64,000 bases of DNA from Siphlonurus alternatus (GCA_949825025.1 OX463781.1:34299221-34363220), one strand, 5' to 3'. Shown: positions 37,984-48,679, numbered from the stretch's first letter. The notes: generated by a model from the letters alone, not told the origin. Made by a program: numbers and translations.

Positions 37984-38703
37984 CCCAGCAAACCAAAACC
38001 TGCTGGCCTACAGCTGGCCACAGACCGGCTTGCCACTGCTCTCATGCGCTGGCAAGCCATGCTGGTTCTGCGCTTTTCTTGTATACCGGCCAGATGCTGG
38101 ACCCAGCGCTGGCATGCCATCACAAAATTTAATTTAATTTGCAATTAAATTAAAATCATTCAGTATCACCTGAAAATTATTTTTATGCTTAATTAATATA
38201 AGCAAAATAAGAAAAAAATATAAAATTGAATAAAAAAATTGTCACCACCAGGAATCGAACTCAGGACCATTGGCACCGTAGGCAGGTGTCCTATCCCCTA
38301 CACTTGAGTGATTGTTAGTAAATATTTGATGTTAGTGCTTACTTATTATTCAAAATATTTGAACTTGTACGGATATGACGATTTCAACACAAACTGTAAG
38401 AAAAGTAGCATAAAAGTATAATTTCTTTGAAATTTTTAATATTTTCTTACGAATTTAAGTTGAGGGATGTTAGAAATACATGTTTCAAAAATAAAAATTA
38501 TTTGTCCCGAAAAAATTTCAAAATCAAAATTTATGGATGGCATACCAGTGCTGGCCAGCATATGGGCCTCTGAAGGCAAGCCGCATGCTGTCACTCCGTC
38601 AGATGGCCGACTGCTGGCCTCTGCTGGCAAGCCATCTGCCAGCAGTACCAGCAGCAGACCAGCAGCTGGCCAGCTGTAGGCCAGCAAGGCATGGTTTGCT
38701 GGG
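37984..38703. mobile_element. 720 bp inverted-repeat element inserted in element B ORF2
   Basis: The ends are CCCAGCAAACC...GCTGGCCTACAGCTGGCC and its mirror GGCCAGCTGTAGGCCAGC...GGTTTGCTGGG. Sub-terminal regions are dense in GCTGGC/GCCAGC words; the middle is AT-rich and carries a tRNA-like stretch. Removing it with one CC copy restores the polymerase frame, so a 2 bp CC duplication is the most that is visible. No transposase; superfamily not recognised. Confidence 0.8.
38241..38313 (-). other. tRNA-like sequence inside the inverted-repeat element
   Basis: On the minus strand it reads TCACTCAAGTGTAGGGGAT (A-box-like region) and, about 35 bases later, GAGTTCGATTCCTGG (a good B box), ending GGTGGTGA, which pairs partly with the start TCAC. 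The anticodon stem is poor, so it is a tRNA-derived or degenerate sequence, not a confident tRNA gene. Confidence 0.4.
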
Positions 38704-40595
38704 CCGTTCCTCTCCAGTTTATACCTAATATATTTTACAACCATCTTTTCCATAACTTTTGAGACTACAGACGTAAGACTTACTGGTCTGTAGTTTTTAA
38801 CATTATTTTTTGCTCCTCCTTTATATATTGGTACCACCCATGCTTCTCTCCAACCATCTGGCATTTTACCACTATTTATGATCTTTCTAAAAAGTAATGT
38901 TTGGTATTTGCAATGTTTATTTAAATTTAGTTTTAGAAAACTCGCTGTGATTCCATCAGGCCCTGGTGCTTTCCCCTTCGCCAGACTAAGTAAGGCTCTC
39001 CTAACGTCCTTGTATCTAACTCTGAATTTTTTATCCCTCCCTGATTCAATATTTCTACTGTCTCGATTTTCTCTATCTACTTCATCGTCTTTCCTCGTCT
39101 CCTCTTTTTTTTGAAAAACCCCCTTGTATTGTCTAGATAAAGCGTCAGCCTTCTCTTTATCCGTGGTATATATTGCCTGCTCGTCCTTAAGTACTGGTAT
39201 ATCATTCCTTGCTAGTTTCCTACTTCTAACATGCTTGTACAATTTAGTCCAGCTCTACATTTTGTTTCCTTCATCGAACATTTCATTCATAAAGTTTCTT
39301 TCCGCATTACTCTTCTCCCTGTTTAGCTCATTTTCCGTTGTTCGTAAAGCTGCCTTGTTTATCATACCTCTTTTATGCTGGTTATACTGCTTCCTAGCTT
39401 TCCGCTGTAGTCTCCTAATATTTTTATTCTGGAAACATTGCGATGAATCGCCTCCAGCTATCATTTTTACCGGTACGTATCTATCCCTTACTTCATTACA
39501 AATTTTTACATAGCTCTCCCACATTTCATTTACATTTTGTTCCTTCCCTGCCCACTCGGTATACCTCTCCTCAAGCTCTCTTTCCATTTCTACAATATCC
39601 GAGTCCTGGTAGCGCCAAAGTTTCCTCTTTTTATCTATTCTTTTTGATTTCTCGAAAACCAGCTCTACTACCGGAATTTTATGGTCGCTGATGCCGTCTA
39701 TTACCTTAGAATTTTGCCATATTTCTACTGGCCTGATCAGCACTACATCCAGTAAATTTTTAGTGCCATTCCCATGATCTCTAGTATATTCATCCACTAC
39801 TTGATTGAAATCTCTATTTACTATCTTAGCAGCTAATTTCTGGGTTTCCGCTCCCCTAATCTCACACCTGTTAGTCCAATCTACATTCGGAAGGTTAAAA
39901 TCTCCCATTATTATGGTAGTGTCGTCCTGCCTATATTCGTCTATTCTATTTATTATTCTTCCCAAAATTACATTGTTTTCCCTGTTGTCCTTTGGTCTGT
40001 ATCCAGCAATTATTTTAACCTTCTCACTTAAAATTTTAAATTCAATGCCTAAGAGTTCGCACTCTTCTTCTATCCAGTCCATTTTTCCTTGCAATTCCTT
40101 TTTAATTGCTGTTAAAATTCCACCGCCTCTCCTATTTCTGTCCTTTCTAAAAATATCATAGCCTGGCAACTGTAACTCTGAATCCAAAATAGAATCATCT
40201 AAATATGTTTCTACTACTACAATTACGTCCGGATCACAACAATCAATTTTTGAGCCTAGCTGTCTAATTTTCCCCAAAAGCCCTCTAGCATTTACATGCA
40301 TTAGTGTAATAGAGCCCCCCCTAGTGTTATTAGTAATTTGAAATGTCTTACCTTTGACTGCATTTGTTTCCTCCCCGGCGATATGGTTTCCCTCCTCGCG
40401 TGGCCTGCCAGCTGTCCTGGTAGATTTTATGTCAGCAGATGTTTTCTTTTGAGTATGCTTTTCCTTGTTTTTTCTTTCCATTATTTCATCGTTGTTTTCA
40501 AATTTTTTCGTCGTTTTTCCTATACATTTCGTAGTTGTTCCATTTTTATATTTCCCTTTTCCCCCCTCCCCCCATGTTGTGATCCGGTCCCTTCC

Positions 40596-42191
40596 TCAGC
40601 AGTCTAGAAGACTGCTAAGGAAACGACCAAGATGTTTCTCGACATGTGCCGCGTCCTTGGTCCATTCACCCTCGTTGATTTCCACCTCGTTCCAGACCTG
40701 GTTCACAGGGTTGAAATATTTCACCCGTTTTTGCCTGCAGATATCCATCATGACGTAATGTACATCCTCTCTTATTACATTGGGTGCACTCCAGTTGTAC
40801 AGTGGCCCTACCACCTTGATCCTGCAAGACTTCGCAGCCGAGTCCAGTGTTTTGTCGAGGAGTTTTCCAAAGCTGGCTCTGAACGCATTTTTCCTTGTTC
40901 CGAGTGCTTCGTTCAGTGCACATGTGCCCAGGTACAGTACAATTTCCTTGGTCTGTTCTGTAATTGGTGCTCCATCCAGTAACTTTTCCATAGATTCCAG
41001 TGAACTACCTTGGCTACACTGGTCTGGGAAGATCATGGCACCCTTGATTGATGTCACGACGTTCAGGCTGTCATCTCCGATGACTACTGCCATTTCTGAT
41101 GGCCTAGTATACACAGTGACCTGGATACCTGATCCTTTGAACACTCTGTTGATTTCCTTCTTGACCTCCTCCCAGTTGAGTTTGTCGATCCCGCACCCAA
41201 TCCTTGGCATCGCCAGCTTGCTTACTTCGTCGCTGAGGATTTGCTCTTTCAGGGCTTCCAAGCATCGCACCAGGTCTCTCATGTTGGGTTTTTCAGTTGA
41301 CCTATCCTTGGTGATCATATAGTAGAGTTTCCGTCCTTCACGAATGAGAGTTGCAATCTCTCCAATCCTTTTGTTCTGATCTCGCAGCACGTCCACACCT
41401 CCGAAGTTGTCTTTAAAGTAGTATGCTATTCCCGCACTGAGGCTCAGGTCAGCACCCACACAGTGAGCGAATGCCACCGACTTGTCCTCAACTTTGAAGA
41501 GATCTCCTTCAATCTCCTCAAAGCACCATTCAATAATGGCTGGGACCATTTCCATAACAGTAGGGAGTGTGTCCAGTCGTTGTTTTTTCATGTTTCCTAT
41601 TTCTAGTTCAAGGTCATTAACCTTTCTTTTTAGATTGTCGGTCTCCATTTTGTTTGCTGCTTCTTTCTTTTTATTTTCTATTAGGTAATGATTCATCTTT
41701 TTTTCTACTTCGGTTGCTACCTTATCTTTAATCATTTCTATCAGCAATTCATATGATAGGCCATCAGTATGCTGAGTTAACACTTTCCTGCCACTCTCTG
41801 CTCGTAGTCCACGGTTACCAGGGGTGGTATATGATTTCCGTTGTACTTTCTTGACAGACTTTCCACTTTCTTGAGTTCCCAAATTTTCCCACCCTGAGTT
41901 ATGATTTTCCCCACTATCCTTCTCCGAGTCCCTCTTCCCCTCATTACAATTACAATTGGGACAGAACCACTTGGATTTGTTGCCTGCTTTTTGCATTTTT
42001 CTGTACTCTGTTGGGTTTATATTTGCACATCCAGTATGGTACCAGGTACGACAATTTTTGCTTTCACATTCGATGCCTGGGTCGTCTGATTCAACTGGGG
42101 CCTCGCATCCACCACATGGGAACACAGCCTTTGCTGGAGCCTCAGGTGGTTGCATTTCCATGGTTTGTTTATTTTCCATATTTTTAGCCAT
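40596..42191 (-). CDS. Element B ORF1: PHD finger, TARG1-like macro domain, SGNH-like domain
   Basis: 531 residues, intact. Residues 26-80 form a C4HC3 PHD finger (C26, C29, C42, C47, H52, C55, C77, C80). A Lys/Glu-rich, probably coiled-coil, segment spans about 155-205. Residues 227-362 look like the macro domain of the ADP-ribose hydrolase TARG1/OARD1: EGDLF (228-232), AHCVGADLSLSAGIA, FGGVDVL, YYMITKDR (K295 at the position of the human catalytic Lys84) and AMPRIGCGIDKLNWEEV (D336 at the position of Asp125). Residues 368-530 resemble the SGNH esterase of CR1-type ORF1: GDDSL (S375), LGTCALNE in place of GTND, and DAAH (D513, H516). PHD and esterase modules are known in CR1-like ORF1. The macro domain is the surprise. 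Likely an RNA-binding particle protein; ADP-ribose removal is inferred from residues only. Confidence 0.88.
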   Translation of the reverse strand: MAKNMENKQTMEMQPPEAPAKAVFPCGGCEAPVESDDPGIECESKNCRTWYHTGCANINPTEYRKMQKAGNKSKWFCPNCNCNEGKRDSEKDSGENHNSGWENLGTQESGKSVKKVQRKSYTTPGNRGLRAESGRKVLTQHTDGLSYELLIEMIKDKVATEVEKKMNHYLIENKKKEAANKMETDNLKRKVNDLELEIGNMKKQRLDTLPTVMEMVPAIIEWCFEEIEGDLFKVEDKSVAFAHCVGADLSLSAGIAYYFKDNFGGVDVLRDQNKRIGEIATLIREGRKLYYMITKDRSTEKPNMRDLVRCLEALKEQILSDEVSKLAMPRIGCGIDKLNWEEVKKEINRVFKGSGIQVTVYTRPSEMAVVIGDDSLNVVTSIKGAMIFPDQCSQGSSLESMEKLLDGAPITEQTKEIVLYLGTCALNEALGTRKNAFRASFGKLLDKTLDSAAKSCRIKVVGPLYNWSAPNVIREDVHYVMMDICRQKRVKYFNPVNQVWNEVEINEGEWTKDAAHVEKHLGRFLSSLLDC

Positions 42192-42424
42192 TTTATTGAT
42201 TTAATTAGCAGTGTTTCAACGTAATAATCCACAAAATAAACCTCGTTTCTTACCTTGAAAGAAAACACGAGACTTTAGTTCCACTTTTCTTCCGCTGTAT
42301 GGCTGATGGCACTGTTTTCCCACCTTTTCTTGCCGTCAATTTTCCGCGATTTTTATTTCGTTGATTTCCAGTTATTTCGCGATGTACTATCCGTAATTTA
42401 TGAATTATGCGCTTTTCACGATAT

Positions 42425-43525
42425 TAAATTAAATGATTTTTATTATTTTATGCTTTCCAATATGCTAATTCAATTCTAATTTGCACTAAAACACGAGCAC
42501 TGACACACGAGCGATGTTCCTGTTCCAGTTCCAGTTCCCCATTCAGCACTCCCTCACTGTTCGGTTTATGAAGGAATACTTTCCCACATCGCTTCCACTC
42601 TACCCCTGAACTCCAGCTTCCACTGATGATCCCCCCTCCCAATATATCTACCTTTCCTAGTTCTATCGCTAAACTCGCTCCAACCTGCCATCTCCCTATT
42701 AACTTGAGAAACAAATTTCCTAATCGGTTGTACCTTCTCCTTTCCTCGAGTGGCTCCCACTCCAAAGTCTGAATCATTTTCGACACGCTTTCATAATCTT
42801 TCCACACCTTTTTGTCATCTGCAACTAATCTCCATTTTCTCATTCTACCCATAACTCTTCTAGCAGCCCTCCGCTGAACCTTTTCCAACTCCTTCTTTCC
42901 AATCTGCCTATATGGGTCCCACACACTACATGCATACTCCAGTATTGGTCTCACTAAGGTCTTATAGGCCTTGTCTCTGACAAATACAGTCGCCCCCTTC
43001 AGATTTCTCATAACAAACTCCAAATTTCTCCTTCCCTTTGACGTTACATACCTAATATGTTCATTCCAATTCAGCTCTCTCTGAAGAACCACCCCAAGGT
43101 ATTTATATTTATCGTCCTCCCTAAGTACCTCGCCTCTCATTAGGTATACTGCATCTTCTTTTACTCTTTTCCTACTAAAATTAACTACCGAACATTTGCC
43201 AACATTAAGACTCATACCATTTTTGTCCACCCACCTACCTACAGTGTCTAGATCTTCCTGCAGCTTCCTCTTATCTTCCTCATTTACTATTTTCCTATAC
43301 AATACACTATCATCAGCAAACAGCCTCATTAAAGAATCTACTCCCTCCGGCAAATCTTCAATAAAAATCAAAAACAAGATTGGTCCGAGGACGCTCCCCT
43401 GTGAAACTCCTGAGGTCACCCTAATCTCATCCGAAAAAGTTGATCCAATCTTCACTCTTTGGACCCTATCCCTTAAGAAATCCTGTATCAAGTCAACCAA
43501 ACATTCATCAAGCATACACTTGAAC
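42425..43525 (-). mobile_element. Element D: 5'-truncated relative of element B, 3' part
   Basis: Holds the last two thirds of a reverse transcriptase (42,448-43,525): QDFLRDRVQRVKIG, SGVSQGSVLGPILF, the FADD box, EYACSVWDPYRQ, VQRRAARRVMG and KGRYIGRGDHQW. It is clearly related to element B, with a frame change near the C-terminus. Its upstream end continues on the far side of element C at 47,578-47,622 (DKVPHSIVIDKLRRKF). The 3' end merges into AATAATAAAAATCATTTAAT beside element B. Confidence 0.85.
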
Positions 43526-44457
43526 ATGGCTGGCGACGATGACGCAAAAGTTTGTAGTGTCTGCGAAGAATCGCTAAATAAGGCTGAAAAATTTGTGACT
43601 TGTGGTTATAATTGCTCAAAATTGTTTCACTTACATTGTGCTGAAATAACTGAGACAGACTACAAGACCATAAACAGAAATAAGCACTTAATTTACAAAT
43701 GTGCGAGTTGCACCTACAATCAAGATACAACCGTCGACAGGTTGGTTGAAGAGCTTGTAAAACTAAAAACAGGCTTGGAAAATGTTACTCTTATATCTCA
43801 AAAGCATGATCAGCAACTGGAGGATTTACATTCGATAAAAAATCACTTCCTGGAGAAGCAAAATACTGTAAAAGACCATTTTCCTGAGGTAAAACAGAAA
43901 ACAGCTGATCGACGACCTGTAATACGCAACCCGCACAACACGACAACATCATACGCGGGAAAAATTAAAGCCTCTACAGCTGTGATGGACCAACAACATC
44001 AGTATGCATGTATGCATATGAATCCTCGATGGAGAAAAACGTCGATGAACATCTCACACGAGATAAAGATGATGACGAAAATCACCAAGACTTCACGGAG
44101 GTTCGCTACGACCGCCGCCGCCGCCGCCGTGAACATAAAATCGGCACAGCTAGCAGTGACTCAAGCTGCCCGCTAGTTGCAGCAGAAAAGAAGGCGTACA
44201 TCCACGTCTGGCGCCTTCATCCCAAAACTACATCAGACGAGGTTAAGAAACACGTCGACAAAACATTAGGTTGTGATATTGAGATTGAGACTTTAAAAGC
44301 AAGAGGTCCGTATGCCTCATTTAAAATTACAGCAGACTTCAAATTATTAGAAAAAATTCAAGATACGTCACTTTGGCCTCAGAATGCACTTATTGATCAA
44401 TTTAAATTTAGACCTCAGAAATCAGCTCCTGTAAAACAGCCCTTTTCATCAACATAA
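43526..44457 (+). pseudogene. Element C ORF1: PHD finger plus coiled coil and RNA-binding-like C-terminus, frameshifted
   Basis: Starting at the ATG at 43,526, the protein opens with a C4HC3 finger (CSVCEESLNK, CGYNCSKLFHLHC, YKCASC) and a predicted helix (LVEELVKLKTGLENV). A frame change near 44,000-44,020 moves the coding to the next frame, which continues with an acidic/basic linker (DKDDDENHQDF, then an arginine run) and a conserved C-terminal block (KAYIHVWRLHPKTTSDEVKK, ARGPYASFKI, SLWPQNALIDQF) of the type seen in PHD-containing ORF1 proteins of arthropod non-LTR elements. Stop at 44,457. The frame extending upstream of 43,526 is antisense to element D and not part of it. Confidence 0.75.
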
Positions 44458-44461
44458 GGTA

Positions 44462-47411
44462 TGTGTTACACCGGAAGCTATTTGCTCTCTTTTTCATGCC
44501 AACATTCAGGGCTTAAGTAATAAACTTCTTCCACTCGAAAACTTTCTTAAACCTTTTCCGCATCTCAAAATTGTTTGCCTAACTGAACATTTTCTAAAAT
44601 ATGGTGATTATTCTAGTCTAAAAATAAATGAATTTAAATTAGCAAGCATCTTTTGCAGGCAAAATAAAATACGAGGAGGTTCTTGTATTTTTGTACATGA
44701 ATCTCTAGAGTTTAAAGAAAGGACTGACTTAAATAAGCTTGCTGAAGAATTTAATTTTGAATGTTGTTGTGCAAATATTTCTTTTTTTGATACTTCTTTT
44801 ACTTTTGTATGTTTGTATAGATCACCAAAAGGCAATGTTGATGTGTTTTTTAATAAACTAGAAAGAATTACTAAGATAATATATTCTGAAAAGAGAGTTC
44901 CTATCTTATGCGGGGACGTTAATATAAATTTATTAAATAATAATTCTACTAGAAAAGAATTTAATTCTATATTAAATATGTGTAATCTTAATCCTGTAAT
45001 TTTCACGCCAACCAGGATATGCAAAACAACAGAAACTCTGATAGATAATATTTTTATCCCTAAAACTTTTTCATTTGATGTTTCTGAAATAAAAGTTTTA
45101 CCTTTTTATCTCTCTGATCATGAGTCACAATTAGTATCTTTCTTTAATAACAAGTCAAATGGGAATATTTCTGATAATAATATAAATCAACAAAAAAGAT
45201 ATTTTTCAAAGAAAAACATTAAAATATTTAAAAATTATTTGAAGCATGAATCATGGTCCACTGTTTATGAAAAAAATGATGTTGATGAAATGTTTAATGA
45301 ATTTCATAAATTATTTTTAAAATATTTTGAAAAAGCTTTTCCACTAATACAAATCCAGGAAGAAAAAAATGCAAAAAATAATAAAAGTAAAGCAAAAATT
45401 GATTTTATGACTACTGGTTTAAAAATATCAAGGGAAAAATTAAGAAATTTAAAAAAATTAAATAAATTATATCCTACTATATGGACTGATGAATATGTAA
45501 AAAAATATAAGTATATTTATAATAAATTAATTAGACTAGCTAGTAAGAAAAAAAACACAAGGCTTATAAATAATTCTGAAAACAAATCAAAAACAATGTG
45601 GGATATTATAAGAAGGAAACATGGTAAAACCATAGGGAAGGGTAAAATTTCAAATATAACTGTAAATGAAGAAAGTATTAATGATCCTCAAAGTATGGCA
45701 CAAATTTTTAGTGATTATTTTGAAAATTGCATATCAGAATGTAAAGACAAAATTGACTCTGCTACTCAAAATTCAAATATTTATGGTTTTATTAAAGTAA
45801 ATCCAAAATCAATGTTTTTGTCACCTTTAACAAATAATCAATTGCAAAAAATTATCAGACATTTAAAAAATAAAAAGTCATATGGTTTTGATAATGTGTC
45901 AAACTTTGTTCTGAAGTCCTGTTCAGAAGAGATTAATATGGTTATCACAGACATAATTAATCAATCTTTTATTGATGGTAAATTTCCTTCTGCTCTCAAG
46001 CATGCAATCATAAAGCCTGTTTACAAAAAAAGGATCAAAGACTGATGTAGCAAACTATAGACCTATAAGTCTACTCTCTGTGTTCTCTAAATTATTTGAA
46101 CAAGCATTTCTGATAAAATTCCTGCCTTTTTTAGAACAAAATCAAGTCCTATCAGAATTTCAACACGGATTCCGTAAAAATAAATCTACGGAAACAGCTA
46201 TGTTTCAATTAATTGACAGTTTATTAGAGAGTATAGATAACAAAAAGCAAACTGCTGGAATTTTCTTGGATCTGTCTAAAGCATTCGATATGGTTGAACA
46301 TGAAATTTTGTTAAATAAACTTTATAAATATGGAATCAGAGGACAAAGCCTCAACTGGATAAAATCTTTTCTTGAAAATAGGACACAGACAGTAGAAATA
46401 CCTTCCATTATAACTAATAATATGGTTAAATTTTACTCTGAGGAGAAAACACTTGTATACGGCCTTCCGCAGGGCACTTGTCTGGCACCGATACTTTTCA
46501 TATTATACATAAATGATTTGCCTTTAATTATAGATCACAGCAACTGTATGTCTGTGGAATATGCTGATGATTCTAATTTAAAAATAACTGGTGAAAATAA
46601 TAATGTACTCATAAATAACATAATAAGTTCAATTGAAAAGGTTAAAGTTTATTTTAATAATCTTGGTTTAATACTTAATGTCAATAAAACAGAAATTTTG
46701 CAGTTTCAGAATATTAAAAATAAAAACTCAACAATCACATCAGTTTCTGCAGCTGATCAATATATCACACTTAAAAACAATACAAAATTCTTGGGTATAA
46801 TTGTTGATGAAAATTTGAGATGGATAGATCATATAGACTATATTTGTAAAAAACTCTCCTCAGTAATTTTTGCTATTGGTGAACTGAGGCATGAATGTGA
46901 AGTTGAATGTTTAAAAACTTTATACTACTCAAATTTTTATTCACTTTTGAAATATGGCATCATTTGTTGGGGATATTCTCCTGATTTTAATAGACTGTTT
47001 AAACTACAGAAAAAAGTAATACGTCTCATGTATTTTGTAAAGAGGAGGTATTCTTGTATAAATCTATTTAAAAATAATGAAATTTTGACACTGCCAAGTA
47101 TTCTTATCTTTGAAAGTGTAAGCTATGTTAAAAAGAATATGGATGTTTTTAAACAGCATGAAGTAAATCATGGTCATAATACAAGAAACTTAAAACATGT
47201 GATAGCACCCAAATGGTGCAGACTTAATATGTACAAGAACGGTCCGTTTCTTAGCTGCCTCCGATTATATAATAAGTTACCAAGTAAGATTAAATGTATT
47301 GGAAATGTGAAATTATTTCAAACAGCTGTGAAAAAAATGTTAATTGACAAGTGCTTTTATAGTGTGCAGAAATACTTGGACTATGACTTTAATGATATCA
47401 TTGTAAATTAA
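44462..47411 (+). pseudogene. Element C ORF2: endonuclease plus reverse transcriptase, one frameshift
   Basis: From about 44,462 an AP-type endonuclease is encoded without an obvious ATG (LFHANIQGLSNK, CLTEHFLK, RGGSCIFV, YRSPKGN, CGDVNINLL, LSDHESQL). The polymerase follows (KNKKSYGFDNVSNFVLK). An extra A in a run of seven near 46,026 shifts the frame after KPVYKK; the next frame carries NYRPISLLSVFSK, FQHGFRKNKSTE, GIFLDLSKAFD, GLPQGTCLAPILF, the catalytic YADD box (EYADDSN) and a C-terminal WGYSPDFNRLFKLQKKVIR motif to the stop at 47,411. The rest looks intact, implying recent activity. ORF2 start may be by reinitiation or overlap with ORF1. Confidence 0.88.
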
Positions 47412-47577
47412 TTTTTTGTTTTTAATGTTATATAATAGTGTAATTGTCTTTTTACAGCTTAGCTAGTTACTATTGACTTGTCCTAAAAACCTAAACATAT
47501 ATCATGTATTGATATTATGATTGTAGGAGAAATGGAATTAATAAAAATATTTTGAATTTTTTTTTTAATTTTGAACT

Positions 47578-47622
47578 TTCTCCTTAATTTATCTATCACG
47601 ATGCTGTGCGGAACCTTATCAC
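47578..47622 (-). mobile_element. Element D, upstream remnant
   Basis: Minus-strand translation gives DKVPHSIVIDKLRRKF, directly continuous with the D reverse transcriptase once element C is removed. The homology ends at about 47,622, marking the 5' truncation of D. Confidence 0.75.
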
Positions 47623-47774
47623 GCCACAGCTAGAGACCACATTAATGTTATCTGGGCCAAATTGCCCGATTTGGTACCCAGAGACCTGGATAATATGCAC
47701 GGAGATCCCGATCTGGGCTCTCGTAAATCTCGTAATGTCCGCTCTGTATATATAATAATGAGGTCGAGCGCGCG

Positions 47775-47904
47775 AGCATACATGCAATGGCGCAGTGCAT
47801 TAATTGACCGGTTCTCGATAGATCACCGAAGTCAGGCTACGTCGAGCGTGGTTATAGTACTTGGATGGGTGACCGTTTCAAGCAAAAATTACGCTGCTGA
47901 ACGG
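47775..47904 (+). pseudogene. 5S rRNA-like sequence (pseudogene or 5S-derived SINE head)
   Basis: The internal control region of 5S rRNA is well kept: ACCGGTTCTCG, GATCACCGAAGTCAGGC, ACGTCGAGCGTGG, TAGTACTTGGATGGGTGACCG. The first about 35 bases and the last about 25 (AAGCAAAAATTACGCTGCTG) diverge from ordinary 5S, so the ends would not pair well. It is either a decayed 5S copy or the promoter head of a SINE3-type element. Confidence 0.7.
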
Positions 47905-48679
47905 CTGCTCCCTCCCTGGGGTAAATTCTTCTCTCTTAATTTCCACGTACCCAATGCAATATGAGATGCAATTCAATTGAAATCAGCTGTGTGTGAAAAT
48001 CGTAAATTTCCCATAAAGTCTATACTGTATAATGTATAAGCAAAATTTATACACAAAATCAACAACAACAATGAACTGGGGTCAAGTTTTGCTTGTTTAT
48101 TTTCTGATAAAATAGGTTTTTTACAAGTCACCTATTGTTCATTTTGCTGAAAAAATCGTCTCTGAAGCTCGTCAGAGCTTCATGATGTCTGCGGACGGTA
48201 GCGCCACAAACATTCACGACACTATATATACCGAAAAAATAAATTTGTATGACTTCCCAATAAGTCTGTTCGTAAATGCATGATAATTGATTCATTAATT
48301 ATAAGAATCAATCAGATGAACTTTCTTCAAAAGGAACATAAGGACCGGTCTTTAATATTATAATTATATATTTTCTGATTGTGTATATTTATTTTCAGTA
48401 TTTATGAACAGAAATAATAACACGTACACGACTGACAGCAAACAGCATGCAGTGTACTTCATCACTTGTTGTAATAAATATGATAATACATTTATAATGA
48501 TAATATAATTAAATAGGTCATCAAGGTCATGCATAATGTATTATGAATTTATTATATTTTATGCTTCAACAGACGATCATTATATATGTATAATATATAA
48601 GCCATATCAAGAAGATCATATCGCAAAACAGATAAGACGTCTGGAATCTGCATGGATATTTTTATTTTATATAAAATAC

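Larger units (their letters stand above)
36730..40481 (-). pseudogene. Element B ORF2: AP endonuclease plus reverse transcriptase, interrupted
   Basis: A polymerase that nicks target DNA and copies its RNA by target-primed reverse transcription. Segment 40,481-39,258 encodes an AP-type endonuclease (MHVNARGLL, VVVETYLDD, GDFNLPNVDW, SDHKIPV). A TAG codon at 39,257-39,255 follows GNKM; the same frame then continues (SWTKLYKHVRSRK) into the reverse transcriptase start (GKAPGPDGITASFLK, NYRPVSLTSV) to 38,706. After the insertion (37,984-38,703) the frame resumes with QHGFREKYSCDTQ, DFEKAFDKVPHD, SGVPQGSVLGPILF, the catalytic FADD box and the C-terminal EYGCNVWDPYR, KIQRRAARRV. Apart from the TAG and the insertion, I see no other break. 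The TAG may be a mutation; read-through cannot be excluded. Confidence 0.85.
36663..42428 (-). mobile_element. Element B: near full-length CR1/Jockey-type non-LTR retrotransposon
   Basis: Order on the minus strand: possible 5' UTR (42,428-42,192), ORF1 (42,191-40,596), a 114-base gap, ORF2 (from 40,481), a 3' UTR and a GATAAAA-type tandem tail near 36,663-36,700. ORF2 is interrupted by one TAG codon and by a 720 bp inverted-repeat insertion, so this copy is not autonomous. The exact 5' boundary is uncertain because relative D joins it there. Confidence 0.88.
43526..47571 (+). mobile_element. Element C: second non-LTR retrotransposon family, inserted in element D
   Basis: 4,046 bp from the ORF1 ATG at its very first base to an A/T-rich 3' end (AATAAAAATATTTTGAA). 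It is flanked by the 6 bp duplication TTGAAC (43,520-43,525 and 47,572-47,577). Joining the two flanks across it restores the element D frame (RRKFKCMLDECLVDLIQDF). It carries two frameshifts, one in each ORF. It is more A+T-rich and codes differently from B and D. Confidence 0.88.

Noticed and set aside
38241..38313. Functional tRNA gene
   Set aside because: Anticodon and lower acceptor stems do not pair; it lies inside a transposable element.
39805..41322. Several plus-strand frames of 100-180 codons
   Set aside because: All are antisense shadows of the element B endonuclease and ORF1.
43196..43525. Plus-strand frame fused in front of the element C ORF1
   Set aside because: It is the antisense of the element D reverse transcriptase; the C element and its ATG begin at 43,526.
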